A DNA stretch of 64,000 bases, from the NCBI RefSeq assembly GCF_024580735.1, contig NZ_JANIJX010000013.1, positions 1 through 64,000 on the forward strand. The letters are read 5' to 3'. The notes beneath the pieces were generated by a model, which did no database searches, was not told where the DNA came from, and saw nothing but the letters and a program-made list of their open reading frames with translations. The stretch's first letter is position 1; each line of letters starts with the position of its first letter. Of the stretch, positions 1 through 16,304 are shown piece after piece. The position numbers and the translations under genes are program-made. This stretch comes from Brevibacterium moorei. Lineage in GTDB: Bacteria > Actinomycetota > Actinomycetes > Actinomycetales > Brevibacteriaceae.

Positions 1-25
1 GCGGGTGAGTGAACTACTCACCCGC
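1..25. terminator. Inverted repeat, probable terminator of the gene left of the window
   Basis: A perfect 10-bp inverted repeat (gcgggtgagt / actcacccgc) surrounds a 5-base spacer at the window edge. No T tract follows. It lies about 85 bases before the first gene, so it most likely ends an upstream transcription unit; an operator for the dehydrogenase cannot be excluded. Confidence 0.45.
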
Positions 26-111
26 CGCGGCCCCGGCCTTTGTCATCCCCGGACTTTCTCATTCTCCGTTCCCGCGCGGCATCCTGTGCTGCGGCCCGAT
101 AGGGTGGAGCC

Positions 112-1197
112 ATGATGAGATTCAAACCACAGAGTGTTCGCGATCAGATCTCCTCCATCATGGCCGGCATGGGCGCCGACGATGCGACGCGGGAGATCTG
201 CACGACCATCATGTACGACACCGATCTGATGGGCGTCGATTCCCACGGCATCTCGATGCTGTCCTACTATGTCCACGAGGTCCAGGCCGGCGTGCTGGTG
301 CCCGATGTGGCCCCCGAAGTCGTCCGGGAGACCGGCGCAGTCGCGCTGATCGACAGCCACCGCGGGTTCGGTCACACCGCTGGGCACCTGGCGATGAGCA
401 AGGCGATCGAAGCGGCGCAGAAGTTCGGCGTCGGCATCGGTTCGGTCAAACAGTCCAACCACTACGGTGCGGCGGGCTACTATGCGCGGATGGCCGCGGA
501 CGCGGGCCTGATCGGCGTATCCATGTGCTCCACGGCCAATGCCCTGCAGATTCCGCACCGGGCCAAACGGCCTCTGATGGGCACCAACCCGATCGCCTTC
601 GCCGTCCCGGTGCCGGGCGAGAACCCGCTGCTGCTGGACATGGCGACCTCGGTGGTGCCGCTGAACAAGGTGAAGGTCTACGGCCTCAAGGGCGAGGAGC
701 TGCCGGCGGCCTGGGTGCAGTCGGAGGACGGTCGGGTCATCACGGACTCGACGGCGGCCTATGAGCAGATGGAGTACTCCGACAACGACTCGATCGGGCT
801 GCTGCCGCTGGGCGGGGAGACCTTCTTCGGCGGCGGGCAGAAGGGCTCGGGTCTGGCGACGATGGTCCAGGTGCTCTCCGCCGCGCTGTCCGGCTCCGAC
901 CAGCCGGGCAATGTCGATGGCTACCAGTCGATCGGCTACTTCTTCCTGGCGATCGACCCCGATCTGGTGGGTTCGCGCGAGGAGACCTACGAGTACGTCC
1001 GCACCCTGCGCAATACGATCCGGGGGATGGAACCGGTCGACCCGGACCTGCCGGTGCAGGCGATGGGCGATCGGGACTTCGACACCCGTGCCGAACGCAG
1101 CGAGTTGGGCATTCCGCTGGCGGACAAACTCGTCGAGCAGCTGCGCGGCCTGGCCACTGAGCTGGACGCCGAGTTCACGCTGGAGGAGCAGGCCTGA
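112..1197 (+). CDS. Ldh family (malate/L-lactate/ureidoglycolate-type) NAD(P)-dependent dehydrogenase
   Basis: A 361-residue cytoplasmic oxidoreductase of the Ldh_2 family, which has a fold unlike classical lactate dehydrogenase and reduces or oxidises 2-hydroxy acids with NAD(P). Visible family motifs are DTDLMGVDSHGI near the N-terminus (about residues 37-48), SNHYGAAGYYA (about 111-121), GTNPIAFAVP and DMATSVV. Length matches the family. The start is the first ATG of an ATG-ATG pair; the second is equally possible. The next gene begins three bases after the stop, so the two are probably co-transcribed. The substrate cannot be read from sequence: malate, L-lactate, sulfolactate and ureidoglycolate enzymes share these motifs. 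Confidence 0.88.
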   Translation: MMRFKPQSVRDQISSIMAGMGADDATREICTTIMYDTDLMGVDSHGISMLSYYVHEVQAGVLVPDVAPEVVRETGAVALIDSHRGFGHTAGHLAMSKAIEAAQKFGVGIGSVKQSNHYGAAGYYARMAADAGLIGVSMCSTANALQIPHRAKRPLMGTNPIAFAVPVPGENPLLLDMATSVVPLNKVKVYGLKGEELPAAWVQSEDGRVITDSTAAYEQMEYSDNDSIGLLPLGGETFFGGGQKGSGLATMVQVLSAALSGSDQPGNVDGYQSIGYFFLAIDPDLVGSREETYEYVRTLRNTIRGMEPVDPDLPVQAMGDRDFDTRAERSELGIPLADKLVEQLRGLATELDAEFTLEEQA

Positions 1198-1199
1198 CC

Positions 1200-2318
1200 A
1201 TGCCGGGGTCCAGGGAGGTGCGCGTGCCCGCGGGGGATACCGTTGGGCCCGCGGACGGCGTGGTGCCGCCGGGCGCGGTGTCGGACCACGCGGTGCCGCC
1301 GGGTCGGATGTCGGCGCGCCGTGCGGCCGAGCTGACCCGCCCCCGAGAGCCCGTGCGCTCCTCTGTCGGATGGCCGCCGATCGTGGTGTTCGTCGTGGCG
1401 GCCTGCGGCCTGGCCTGGCTCGTCGCCCTGCCCCTGTGGATCGGCGACGGGCTCCGCAGCCCCGTAGCGGGGGTGTTGATCCCGCTGATGATGTACGCCC
1501 CCGTCGCGGCGGTCCTGGTGGTGTTCGCGGTGTTCCGCCGTGGCTTCCACGGTAAGCGCCTGGCCCGCATCCGCTTCCTGGGGATGTGGCCGCTGGGCTC
1601 GCTGCGCACCGGCAGCTGGCGCAGGTTCGTGGTGTGCTGCCTGGCCGCCGTCCTGGGCCCGGGAATCCTCGTGGCGGGTTCGGTGCTGGTGGCGGCCGCC
1701 TGCGGCTGGCTGCAGCTGGATCCGCTCGGGCTCTCGGGCTACCGCGAAACCCTGGTCGGGCAGCTGCCGGCGAATACCATCCCGGCCGAGGCGATGGATT
1801 CGGTCGTGTGGACCGGTGTGGTCTCCCAGCTGCTCATCATTCCGGCGGCCGGCGCCACAGTCAACGCGGTGCTGACCCTGGGAGAGGAGCTGGGCTGGCG
1901 CGGTTTCCTGCTGCCGGCCCTGCGTGGGCGCTGGGGCCAGGGCGCTGCCGGAACCTGGGCGGCGCTCCTGGTCACCGGTGCGGTTTGGGGCCTGTGGCAT
2001 GCGCCGGTGATCCTGCTGGGCTATAACTTCGGCCGTACCGACGTCACCGGTGTGCTGTTGATGGTCGTCGGCTGTATGGCCTGGGGAGTGCTGTTCGGCT
2101 GGCTGCGCCTGCGTTCGCGCTCCGTGTGGCCGGCGGTCTTCGCCCACGGCACCCTGAACGCCGCGGCCGGCCTGTACCTGCTGTTCTCCGCCTCCGGCGC
2201 GCAGTCCGACCCCGCGCTGGTCTCGCCCCTGGGCGCCGCCGGCTGGATCGTGTGCGCCGTGGTGATCCTGGTCCTTGTGGCGGCCGGCCAGTTCGGCCGC
2301 GTCCGGCTGGAGAGGTAA
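1200..2318 (+). CDS. CPBP family intramembrane glutamic endopeptidase
   Basis: A polytopic membrane protein of 372 residues with the CPBP (Abi/CAAX-protease-like) signature: E229-E230 within EELGWRGFLLP, H267 within WGLWHAPVILL, and H316 in FAHGTLNA, matching the three catalytic segments of the family. About eight hydrophobic segments are visible. Members process membrane or prenylated proteins or protect against bacteriocins; the target here is unknown. The assigned ATG follows GGAGGAG by 11 bases. The first 36 residues are low-complexity Gly/Pro/Val, and an in-frame ATG at 1308 (MSARRAAEL) is a credible alternative start. Probably in an operon with the dehydrogenase. Confidence 0.85.
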   Translation: MPGSREVRVPAGDTVGPADGVVPPGAVSDHAVPPGRMSARRAAELTRPREPVRSSVGWPPIVVFVVAACGLAWLVALPLWIGDGLRSPVAGVLIPLMMYAPVAAVLVVFAVFRRGFHGKRLARIRFLGMWPLGSLRTGSWRRFVVCCLAAVLGPGILVAGSVLVAAACGWLQLDPLGLSGYRETLVGQLPANTIPAEAMDSVVWTGVVSQLLIIPAAGATVNAVLTLGEELGWRGFLLPALRGRWGQGAAGTWAALLVTGAVWGLWHAPVILLGYNFGRTDVTGVLLMVVGCMAWGVLFGWLRLRSRSVWPAVFAHGTLNAAAGLYLLFSASGAQSDPALVSPLGAAGWIVCAVVILVLVAAGQFGRVRLER

Positions 2319-2358
2319 TCGGGTGACTAAGGTCACCGGGAAGGTGACCGGTACCCGC

Positions 2359-2388
2359 TTGCGGGCCGAGGCCTCGGCCCCGTATGCT
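2359..2388 (+). promoter_or_regulatory. Probable promoter of rplJ-rplL
   Basis: TTGCGG (2359-2364) and TATGCT (2383-2388) are separated by 18 bases and lie just upstream of the L10 leader. It is the best sigma-70-like pair in the gap. Transcription would start near 2395, giving a leader of about 178 bases. Confidence 0.5.
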
Positions 2389-2572
2389 TAATGAGGCCCA
2401 AGACCGCTGGTCTTCGGGGAATCGCCGTGAGGCGGGGCCCCGGAAGAAGATCTCGAATGAGTGACCTGCGCAGGTGTATAGGACTTTCTACGTGAAGACG
2501 TAAGCGTTCCGTGCATGTGCGCGGAGCGCTTTTTTGGTGTTGAGGGCGCATCCAATCGATGAAAGGAATACC
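2389..2572 (+). ncRNA. Ribosomal protein L10 leader
   Basis: The rplJ 5' region carries hallmarks of the L10(L12)4-binding autoregulatory leader: an AAGACCGCTGGTCTT hairpin segment, a GC-rich arm, and CCTGCGCAGG followed by GTATAGG. It ends in a terminator-like hairpin at 2503-2535. In known L10 leaders excess L10/L12 binds the kink-turn region and lowers expression of rplJ-rplL. The assignment rests on recognising these elements and on position; no covariance model was run. Confidence 0.75.
2503..2535 (+). terminator. Attenuator hairpin before rplJ
   Basis: AGCGTTCCG pairs with CGGAGCGCT (9 bp, one G-U) around a 10-base loop, followed directly by six T residues. It is a canonical intrinsic terminator and one of few in the window with a clear T tract. 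It lies 38 bases before the rplJ start, so it probably sets how much transcription leaves the L10 leader. Confidence 0.75.
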
Positions 2573-3100
2573 ATGGCGAGGCCTGACAAGGCAGCAGCTA
2601 TTGCGGAAATCAAGGAGCTCTTCGCGGGTTCCTCCGCAGCCGTGCTGACCGAGTACCGCGGTCTCACCGTCGCGCAGATGAAAGAGCTGCGCGTCTCTCT
2701 GGGTGGGAACGCAACCTACGCCGTGGTAAAGAATACGCTTGCCAAGATTGCGGCCAAGGAAGCCGGAGTCGAAGGTCTGGACGATCAGCTCAATGGGCCG
2801 ACCGCCATCGCCTTCGTGACCGGTGAAGTTCCGGACGCTGCCAAGGCACTGCGTGACTTTGCCAAGGCGAATCAGCAGCTCGTGATCAAGGGTGGTAGCT
2901 TCGACGGCTCCACGCTCACGGCTGATGACATCACGAAGCTCGCCGACCTCGAATCCCGCGAAGTTCTGCTGTCCAAGGCTGCCGGTGCCGTCAAGGCCAC
3001 CTACGCCAAGGTCGCCCGCGTTGCCCAGGCACCGCTGGTCAAGAACGTTCGCACGATCGACGCCCTGCGCGAAAAGCGCGAGGGTGCCGAGGCCGCCTGA
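2573..3100 (+). CDS. rplJ: 50S ribosomal protein L10
   Basis: Protein of 175 residues starting [17 protein letters not shown], the base of the ribosomal stalk that holds the L7/L12 dimers and recruits translation GTPases. The [15 protein letters not shown] segment and the conserved VKNTLAKIA stretch identify it. The ATG at 2573 is preferred over an upstream GTG because it follows GAAAGGA at correct distance and gives the family N-terminus. It is followed after 57 bases by rplL, the usual rplJL pair, and preceded by an L10 leader with attenuator, implying autoregulation. Confidence 0.97.
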   Translation: MARPDKAAAIAEIKELFAGSSAAVLTEYRGLTVAQMKELRVSLGGNATYAVVKNTLAKIAAKEAGVEGLDDQLNGPTAIAFVTGEVPDAAKALRDFAKANQQLVIKGGSFDGSTLTADDITKLADLESREVLLSKAAGAVKATYAKVARVAQAPLVKNVRTIDALREKREGAEAA

Positions 3101-3157
3101 GTTTCACCCAATCACCCCGGTCGCATCTGCGGCCACATACGGAAGGACTAAGCCACC

Positions 3158-3541
3158 ATGGCTAAGCTCACCCCCGAAGAGCTCATTGAGGCTTTCAAGG
3201 AACTGACCCTCATCGAACTGAGCGACTTCGTCAAGAAGTTCGAAGAAGAGTTCGACGTTGAGGCTGCTGCTCCGGCCGCCGCCGTCGTCGCCGCTGCTCC
3301 CGGCGCTGCCGGTGAAGCCGCCGAGGAAAAGACCGAATTCGACGTCGTCCTCGAATCCGCCGGCGAGAAGAAGGTCGGTGTCATCAAGGAGGTCCGCGCC
3401 CTGACCTCGCTGGGTCTGAAGGAAGCCAAGGAGCTCGTTGACTCCGCTCCCAAGGCCGTCCTGGAAGGCGTTGACAAGGCCGCTGCTGACGCTGCCAAGG
3501 AAAAGCTGGAAGGCGCCGGCGCCACCGTCACCCTGAAGTGA
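3158..3541 (+). CDS. rplL: 50S ribosomal protein L7/L12
   Basis: Acidic protein of 127 residues: N-terminal dimerisation helix region ([18 protein letters not shown]), an Ala/Pro-rich hinge ([19 protein letters not shown], about residues 41-59) and the C-terminal factor-binding domain with [21 protein letters not shown]. It forms the mobile stalk stimulating EF-Tu and EF-G GTPase activity. Codon choice is less G/C-extreme than in neighbouring accessory genes, as expected for very highly expressed proteins. A strong hairpin 60 bases downstream ends the rplJ-rplL unit. Confidence 0.98.
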   Translation: MAKLTPEELIEAFKELTLIELSDFVKKFEEEFDVEAAAPAAAVVAAAPGAAGEAAEEKTEFDVVLESAGEKKVGVIKEVRALTSLGLKEAKELVDSAPKAVLEGVDKAAADAAKEKLEGAGATVTLK

Positions 3542-3600
3542 TGACGTCCGGTCGCATCGCAGGGAGCTCTGCTCCCGCGGTCTGACCGGTTGGTTGCTCC

Positions 3601-3638
3601 GTTCGACCCCCGATCGTATTCACGATCGGGGGTCGAAC
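3601..3638. terminator. Terminator after rplJ-rplL, probably bidirectional
   Basis: A perfect 17-bp inverted repeat (3601-3617 with 3622-3638) around the 4-base loop attc, followed by only TGTTTCT. It lies between convergent rplL (+) and the metallo-hydrolase (-), so it can serve both strands. Confidence 0.85.
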
Positions 3639-3741
3639 TGTTTCTGTGGGCTCCACTGTGGGGTTCCGCCGGGTGGGGGAAACTCCATGGGGTGGGGAAG
3701 GCCCTTCGGGTGGGGGAGGGCCCGCCGAGTGGGGCCGGCTG

Positions 3742-4494
3742 TCAGCGGATGCGCACGAGTCCCACTGGCGCTGCACTCTGCCCGGCGACGGACGAACCCG
3801 CGGAGTTGCGGGCCGGCACGACCGCGGTGTGGTCTGCGGCCAGGCCTGCAACATCGGCGGCCTGGGCCTGCACGAAGCGCCGGTCCACGGGATTCCCGTG
3901 GCCGGGTAGATATGCCGTGACCCCTTCGAACAGGAGGATCCGGCGCAGGGCCTGGGCCCAACGGGCGGGAGTCGCGTCATCGCCGAACTGCGGGGGCTGG
4001 CCCTCTTCGACCAGATCACCGGTGAAGACGACGTCGTCGACGCGCAGGACCAGGTCGCTCTCGGTGTGTCCGGCCAATTCGAGCGTCTCGACCACCGTGC
4101 CGCCGCCCAGGTCGATGGAATCCTGGGCAGCCAGTTCGGTCGCAGGTACGATGAGGTCTCCGGGATCCGACGGTAGATCGGGTTCCGCGCTCAGTGGGAC
4201 ATTCTCGAATTGCACCCAGGCGCTGGCCTGGCTGTCGCGCAGAAAACCGGCAGCGCCGTAGAAGGTGTCGATTCCCCGGGCAGCGCATGTGGCATTGCCG
4301 AAGAAATGGTCCCAGTGGTCGTGGGTATTGACCACGCACAGGGGCAGACCCGTCACGGTCCGGAACGCGCGCAGGATTCCAGTAGCCTGGGCCGGACCGG
4401 AGCCGGTGTCGATGACGAGGGCGCGCTCCTCACCCACCACCAGATAGGAGTTGAGGGCGACGGGGTCGGAGGTGAAACTGTAGATCTCTGCCAC
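3742..4494 (-). CDS. Metallo-beta-lactamase-fold hydrolase (glyoxalase II-like)
   Basis: Cytoplasmic protein of 250 residues with all metal-ligand motifs of the superfamily: THDHWDH (HxHxDH type), the downstream His in LAGHTESDL, the bridging Asp in FTGDLVEEG and the last His in LPGHGNPVD. Such proteins hydrolyse thioesters, lactones or similar bonds with a binuclear zinc or iron centre; the substrate is not evident. The GTG start gives the normal first beta strand (MAEIYSF), but GGAGGG abuts it with almost no spacer, so initiation may be weak or coupled. Its start is only 9 bases after the stop of the large membrane protein gene, so the two form an operon. Confidence 0.85.
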   Translation of the reverse strand: MAEIYSFTSDPVALNSYLVVGEERALVIDTGSGPAQATGILRAFRTVTGLPLCVVNTHDHWDHFFGNATCAARGIDTFYGAAGFLRDSQASAWVQFENVPLSAEPDLPSDPGDLIVPATELAAQDSIDLGGGTVVETLELAGHTESDLVLRVDDVVFTGDLVEEGQPPQFGDDATPARWAQALRRILLFEGVTAYLPGHGNPVDRRFVQAQAADVAGLAADHTAVVPARNSAGSSVAGQSAAPVGLVRIR

Positions 4495-4503
4495 CCCTCC
4501 AGC

Positions 4504-7500
4504 CTAATCGCCCCGGTTCCGATCCGCCCGTTCGTCCGGTTCCCCTGCCCGTCCCCGCGGTGGTGCGCCGCCCGGCTGTGGGGGTAGCGGGGGACGTTGG
4601 GGCACTGGGCCGTGCGAGGTCGTCGGGCGCGGTGTGGCCGCGGGCCCAGGACGGGCGGGCGACCGCGGATCCGGTTGGGGAGCCGGACCCGGTCCGGGAA
4701 CGGGATACCGCGGCGCACCCTGCTGTGGCGGCGCCTGCCGTGGTGGCGCCGGCCGCTGCGGGGCCAGAGGGCCGGGCGGTGGCATCCGCAGCGGTGGCGC
4801 AGGGGCGTAGTGGGGTGTCGGGGTCGGCCGTGCAGGACGCCCCGGTGGTGCGGGGGTGCCGAAGCCCGCGCCGCCGCGCTGCCGCGGTGCCTGAGAACCG
4901 CCGCGGATCAGCAACCAGATGACCACGCCGATGAGGACGAGCGCCAGCACGATGAGTGCCAGCCAGACCAGATCGCGCAGGAACCAGACGACCGCGGCCA
5001 CCGAAGCCACCAGACCCCACCACAGTGCCCATGGTTTGGTCCGCAGGGCGCCCAAGATCAACAGGGCGACATGGTCGACGAGGAACAGGACGGCATACCA
5101 GCCGCCCACCAGCAGTCCGGCGGCCACACCGAACAGGGTGAGCAGAGCCATCGGCAGGACCAGCCGGATCTCGATATAAGCGGCCTCGTCGCCTCGGCGC
5201 CGCGCGAGGAATGCCCAGACCCAGGCAGCGATGAGCAGGACGTGAGCACCGACCACCGCCTGCGTCGCCACGATGCCATGGGCCGCAATGGCCAGGCCCA
5301 TGGCCCCGACGTAGGTTGCCAGCTCCGGCACCACCAGCCGGACCACACGGTTGCGGACGCGGGCGGTCAGCAATGCCAGCATGAGTGCTGGAATCGCCAT
5401 CGACACGCCGGTGAGCAGCTGGCTCGGCGAATGCAGCCAGGGGACCGTCGTATCGAGGAACGGAGTGGCCAGGATCGCCAGTAGGGTCGCCGCGAAGGCA
5501 CAGGACAGAGGAGTGATCCACCGGCTACCGCGGCGCTGCAGAACCCAATAGCAGGCATACGCCAGTGCCCAGGTGAACCAGGCCGCCGCGATGACCAGGA
5601 GCACACCGTCGTCGATCACAGTGCGCAGCACGACCTTGGCCAGCAGGAACGTGCAGACCGTGGTGATGACGAACGAGTACTGCCAGCGGGTGAAGGCCAG
5701 CCAGGTCGCGGCGGCGCCGACCAGGACGAGGGACGGCACGGTCAGGGGGAGCGCTCCCGAACTCCAGACGGGGATCGTCTGGCAGAACACGAGGAGCGCC
5801 AGCGCCGCGGTGAACACCAGGCTGACCACGGACATCCCGGGTGCCCCAGCGGGCCGTGGTGGGCGGGACCGGGTGAACCAGGATTGGGCGAACCGGGTCT
5901 GGACGAACAACAGACAGCCCTGCCCGACGAGGACAAGTGCGGTGACCAGGCCGACAACTCCGGTCGCCCATGGTTCGTCCCGCATTCCACCGAAGGTGGG
6001 CACGAACAGGAACGCAAGGGCGTAGAGCCCCTGGGCGACGACCGCGGTGCGGGCCTCGGAGGTTTTGGACCGGCGCAGCAGGGCGAGGTGGAACAGCGCA
6101 AGCCCGCCACTGGTCAGCATCATCCCCGCGATGAACACGCTGTGCCCGGCCGCCGTCGCCCAGGTCCGCGATACGTCCATTTCGTCGATTCCCGCGTACA
6201 GGCAGAGTGCTGCGGCGGTGAGCACGGGGACGCCGGCCAGCGTCAGGCAGGCGTTGCGCAGCGGGTAGCTCAGGGCCAACAGGCCCAAGAACAGGACGAC
6301 GAGGACGGCGGAACCGACCAGGCGCGCATCGAGTCCGACCAGAGCGGGCAAGGGGAGCATCAGCCAGAAGGCGTTCCATGGGGTCACCAGGGCCGAAGCG
6401 GCTTGTTGCCGCGGGCGTGTCCGCGACCTGCGTCCGCCTCGGTCCGAACCGCCGAGTAACCAGGCGAGCAGAATGTCGACGGCGCAGACGGCGCACAGTC
6501 CGCAGGCCAGCGCGAGCAGGCCGAGCTGCTCGGAATCCGTGTACGCCCCGGCCTCCTCGGCACCGGCCAGGTGGGCCGCCAGGGTCAGGGCGGTGAGCGC
6601 CCCGGCGGTCGCTGCCAGGCAGCGAGCCACGGGCAGATCCCTGCGCCAGGCCAGGAGGAACAGCAGCGCGGTTGCGGCGGCATCGCCGGCGATGATGCCG
6701 ATCGCGATGTGGGGAGCCTCGCCGGTGGCGGGGGTCCAGCCGCCGACCAGCTGTGCGACGGCCAAGACGGCAATGCCCGGGCCGAAGAGCACGGGGAACG
6801 GTTTCGACCGGCTCAGCAGTGCGCCGAGCCAGAATCCGCAGGCCAGAACGGTGCCAGTCAGACAGGCGGCGCCGGCCGCGGTCAGTCCCCGGTCGCCGCT
6901 GCCCGCAGGGGTCAGCACTAGCGCCGCGGCCGCCGCCATCAGGGCTCCGCTGAGCAGCACGAGTGCCAGGGCCAACCGCGCTCGCCCGCCCAGGCACCAG
7001 GCCGCGACCAGATAGTGCAGCCCCACGGTGCTCAGCAGAATGGTCCAGCGCCAGAGTGTCATATCGAAGGGCACGACAAGTGCCATCAGCAGAGCGAACG
7101 GTGCGAGGAACTGGCCCAGTACGAGGTGCGGCAGGATGAAGCGGCGGGGGAGCCGAGGCGTTAGGAGTCGGGCGGCCACCGCGAAGGCCGTGCCGATCGC
7201 GACCACGGCACACAGGTACCAGAAAACGGAGTCCGTGCCGGTCAGCGACACCGCCGAGAGCACCAAGGAGACGCTGAACAGGGCCGCGAACCAGGTGACC
7301 AGGGCCGAGCGCAGCAGGTAGGCGGCCAACACATAGCAGGCCAGACCCGCCAGGGACGAGATGAACCAGGCGATACGGCCGGCGACCAGGTCCATTCCGC
7401 CCAGCAGAGCACCTGCGATCGGTACCAGGACCAGGCCCAGGCCGGTCAGTGCGATGCCAACCGGGTGCAGCCTGCGGGTTCGGGTGTAGAGCACGAGCCC

Positions 7501-8085
7501 CAGGACATAGGACAGGAGGGCGACGAACCATATGCACGAGGCCCCCACGAGCGCGCTGTCGGCGATGCTCGCGAAGATCAGGGCCGAGGTGATGACGAAG
7601 ACGCAGGCCAAGCCCAGCAGGAGGTTCGGATACAGTACCGAGCGAGTCACCCGGGCGGGGTACGGGGTTCCGGGAGGGCCGGAGGGGTGAACGGGGTGGT
7701 ACCCACCGGAGCCCGGCGCCTGGGGGAGAGGCACAGCCGGCCCATACGGCCCGTAGGGACGGGCCACCTGGAGGGCACTGGGGCCGGCCGGCGGTCCGGT
7801 GGGCCGGGGCGGGGGCGTCGGCCCCGAACCCGGCCGGGCGCCGATCGGGACTCCCGGGCCGGGGCGGGGTCCGGGCGGGAGCGGCCCATAGGGCGGCACG
7901 GCGCTCGCCCGACCACCGGCCGGGGCGGTCCCTCCCCGGCGGTGCGGCCCAGCGGGCAAGGGTCCGCGCGGCGCGCCGGTGCGCATGGCGGTGAGGACAG
8001 GGGTGATCGCGGCCATGAGTGCGAGGAGACAGATCGACAGCAGTGTCAGGCCGATCGCGAAGACGAAGGCGTCGCTGGTGTTCAA
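4504..8085 (-). CDS. Very large polytopic membrane protein, SCO7613-like
   Basis: Predicted 1193 residues. A TTG start at 8085 is chosen because GGAGGA lies 6 bases upstream and the protein then begins with a hydrophobic segment (LNTSDAFVFAIGLTLL); a longer reading to 8190 adds a Cys/Pro-rich stretch without a ribosome site. After the first membrane segment comes a Pro/Gly-rich cytoplasmic region (about residues 40-150), then some thirty hydrophobic segments, then a Pro/Gln/Arg-rich tail of about 120 residues. No catalytic motif is apparent. It resembles the actinobacterial membrane proteins annotated SCO7613 C-terminal domain, of unknown function; DUF2339/DUF2157-type proteins have a similar plan. 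Co-transcribed with the downstream metallo-hydrolase and divergent from rpoB. Confidence 0.75.
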   Translation of the reverse strand: MNTSDAFVFAIGLTLLSICLLALMAAITPVLTAMRTGAPRGPLPAGPHRRGGTAPAGGRASAVPPYGPLPPGPRPGPGVPIGARPGSGPTPPPRPTGPPAGPSALQVARPYGPYGPAVPLPQAPGSGGYHPVHPSGPPGTPYPARVTRSVLYPNLLLGLACVFVITSALIFASIADSALVGASCIWFVALLSYVLGLVLYTRTRRLHPVGIALTGLGLVLVPIAGALLGGMDLVAGRIAWFISSLAGLACYVLAAYLLRSALVTWFAALFSVSLVLSAVSLTGTDSVFWYLCAVVAIGTAFAVAARLLTPRLPRRFILPHLVLGQFLAPFALLMALVVPFDMTLWRWTILLSTVGLHYLVAAWCLGGRARLALALVLLSGALMAAAAALVLTPAGSGDRGLTAAGAACLTGTVLACGFWLGALLSRSKPFPVLFGPGIAVLAVAQLVGGWTPATGEAPHIAIGIIAGDAAATALLFLLAWRRDLPVARCLAATAGALTALTLAAHLAGAEEAGAYTDSEQLGLLALACGLCAVCAVDILLAWLLGGSDRGGRRSRTRPRQQAASALVTPWNAFWLMLPLPALVGLDARLVGSAVLVVLFLGLLALSYPLRNACLTLAGVPVLTAAALCLYAGIDEMDVSRTWATAAGHSVFIAGMMLTSGGLALFHLALLRRSKTSEARTAVVAQGLYALAFLFVPTFGGMRDEPWATGVVGLVTALVLVGQGCLLFVQTRFAQSWFTRSRPPRPAGAPGMSVVSLVFTAALALLVFCQTIPVWSSGALPLTVPSLVLVGAAATWLAFTRWQYSFVITTVCTFLLAKVVLRTVIDDGVLLVIAAAWFTWALAYACYWVLQRRGSRWITPLSCAFAATLLAILATPFLDTTVPWLHSPSQLLTGVSMAIPALMLALLTARVRNRVVRLVVPELATYVGAMGLAIAAHGIVATQAVVGAHVLLIAAWVWAFLARRRGDEAAYIEIRLVLPMALLTLFGVAAGLLVGGWYAVLFLVDHVALLILGALRTKPWALWWGLVASVAAVVWFLRDLVWLALIVLALVLIGVVIWLLIRGGSQAPRQRGGAGFGTPAPPGRPARPTPTPHYAPAPPLRMPPPGPLAPQRPAPPRQAPPQQGAPRYPVPGPGPAPQPDPRSPARPGPAATPRPTTSHGPVPQRPPLPPQPGGAPPRGRAGEPDERADRNRGD

Positions 8086-8599
8086 GGCCGGTCCTCCGGG
8101 GGAATCGGGCGGACACTCCTGGACGGGTGTCCGATTAGCTCCACCGTACCGGTCCCTACCCGGAGTACACCCGAAATCCCCGCAATCCACAGAAATCGGT
8201 ACGCACGGTCGGGTGCGGGTTCAGTATCCACAGGTGACGGACCGCCAGTCGCTCGCGGTTATGGCTATGCGGAACCCTCGGCAGTGTGTCAGGAGGAACG
8301 GCGAAAAGGTGAAACCCTACCACAGATCCAGGCGGATTGCTCGTGAAGGCCTTGCAATAGTTGACGGCACCCTGTATATTTGACATTTGCGTTGCTGTCG
8401 TTCGTGGTGCCTTCATATAGCGGTGGGCCCCATACCGCATGGTTTGGGCTGTCGGGTCTTCATCGACCCCTCTTCCGGACCGTGTCGACCGGTCCAGCCA
8501 CATGCACTGTAGCACTTGTCGGTGCTCGGGTTCACGTGGACGGTTCGCCCGGTTGTATCGATGGCAACGACGGCAGAGACAACCACGTGGAAGGATCCA
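8086..8599. other. Divergent intergenic region upstream of rpoB
   Basis: 514 bases without a convincing gene, between the minus-strand membrane protein and rpoB. It holds one good plus-strand promoter (8352-8380) and therefore a long rpoB leader of about 210 bases. In-frame codons upstream of the rpoB ATG exist (8516, 8561) but lack ribosome sites. Two DnaA-box-like 9-mers occur near 8197 and 8225 and look fortuitous. Confidence 0.6.
8352..8380 (+). promoter_or_regulatory. Probable rpoBC promoter
   Basis: TTGCAA (8352-8357), a 17-base spacer and TATATT (8375-8380), the best -35/-10 pair in the rpoB upstream region. Placement gives a leader of just over 200 bases. A second TTGACA at 8380-8385 has no good -10. 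Confidence 0.6.
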
Positions 8600-12085
<3,486 letters not shown>

Positions 12086-12157
12086 TTCAAAGAAGTCTGA
12101 ACACTACGAGGGAATTCCGGCGCGGTGCGAACCGCGTCAACGAGAAAGAGGATTTAC

Positions 12158-16036
<3,879 letters not shown>

Positions 16037-16055
16037 TCGTCTGATCCGCTGAGGT

Positions 16056-16090
16056 CAGGGGCCGCACACCCATCGGGTGTGCGGCCCCTG
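16056..16090 (+). terminator. rpoBC terminator
   Basis: Perfect 16-bp stem (16056-16071 with 16075-16090) with a 3-base loop (atc) just after the rpoC stop. No T run follows; sequence continues TGCATATTC. Confidence 0.85.
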
Positions 16091-16116
16091 TGCATATTCA
16101 CCTGTCGGGACGCCCG

Positions 16117-16178
16117 GACACGTGGTTTCCCCGGAAACACGTCTTTATAGTGCCGTGTTCGCGGGGAAACCACGTGTC
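16117..16178. repeat. Long hairpin element, copy 1
   Basis: Perfect 16-bp outer arms (16117-16132 with 16163-16178) extend inward to a 25-bp stem with two mismatches and a 12-base centre containing TATAG. It lies right after the rpoBC terminator. Its right half (CGTGTTCGCGGGGAAACCAC) and centre closely match the element at 17317-17379. Both copies may belong to one dispersed palindromic repeat family. Confidence 0.65.
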
Positions 16179-16304
16179 GGCTGTGTCGGGGCCTGTGGAC
16201 GCGCGCACGACCGGTGCGTCGTGGGCCTGTGGACCGGCACACGTGTTCCACAGGGGACCCCACGGGGGTGGACGGCGCATGGGCACGGCGCCAGGCTCTG
16301 TGCC

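Noticed and set aside
8195-8235. Two DnaA-box-like 9-mers (CAATCCACA, GTATCCACA)
   Set aside because: There are only two imperfect copies, no dnaA, dnaN, gyrB or parA nearby, and no AT-rich unwinding region, so this is not an origin.
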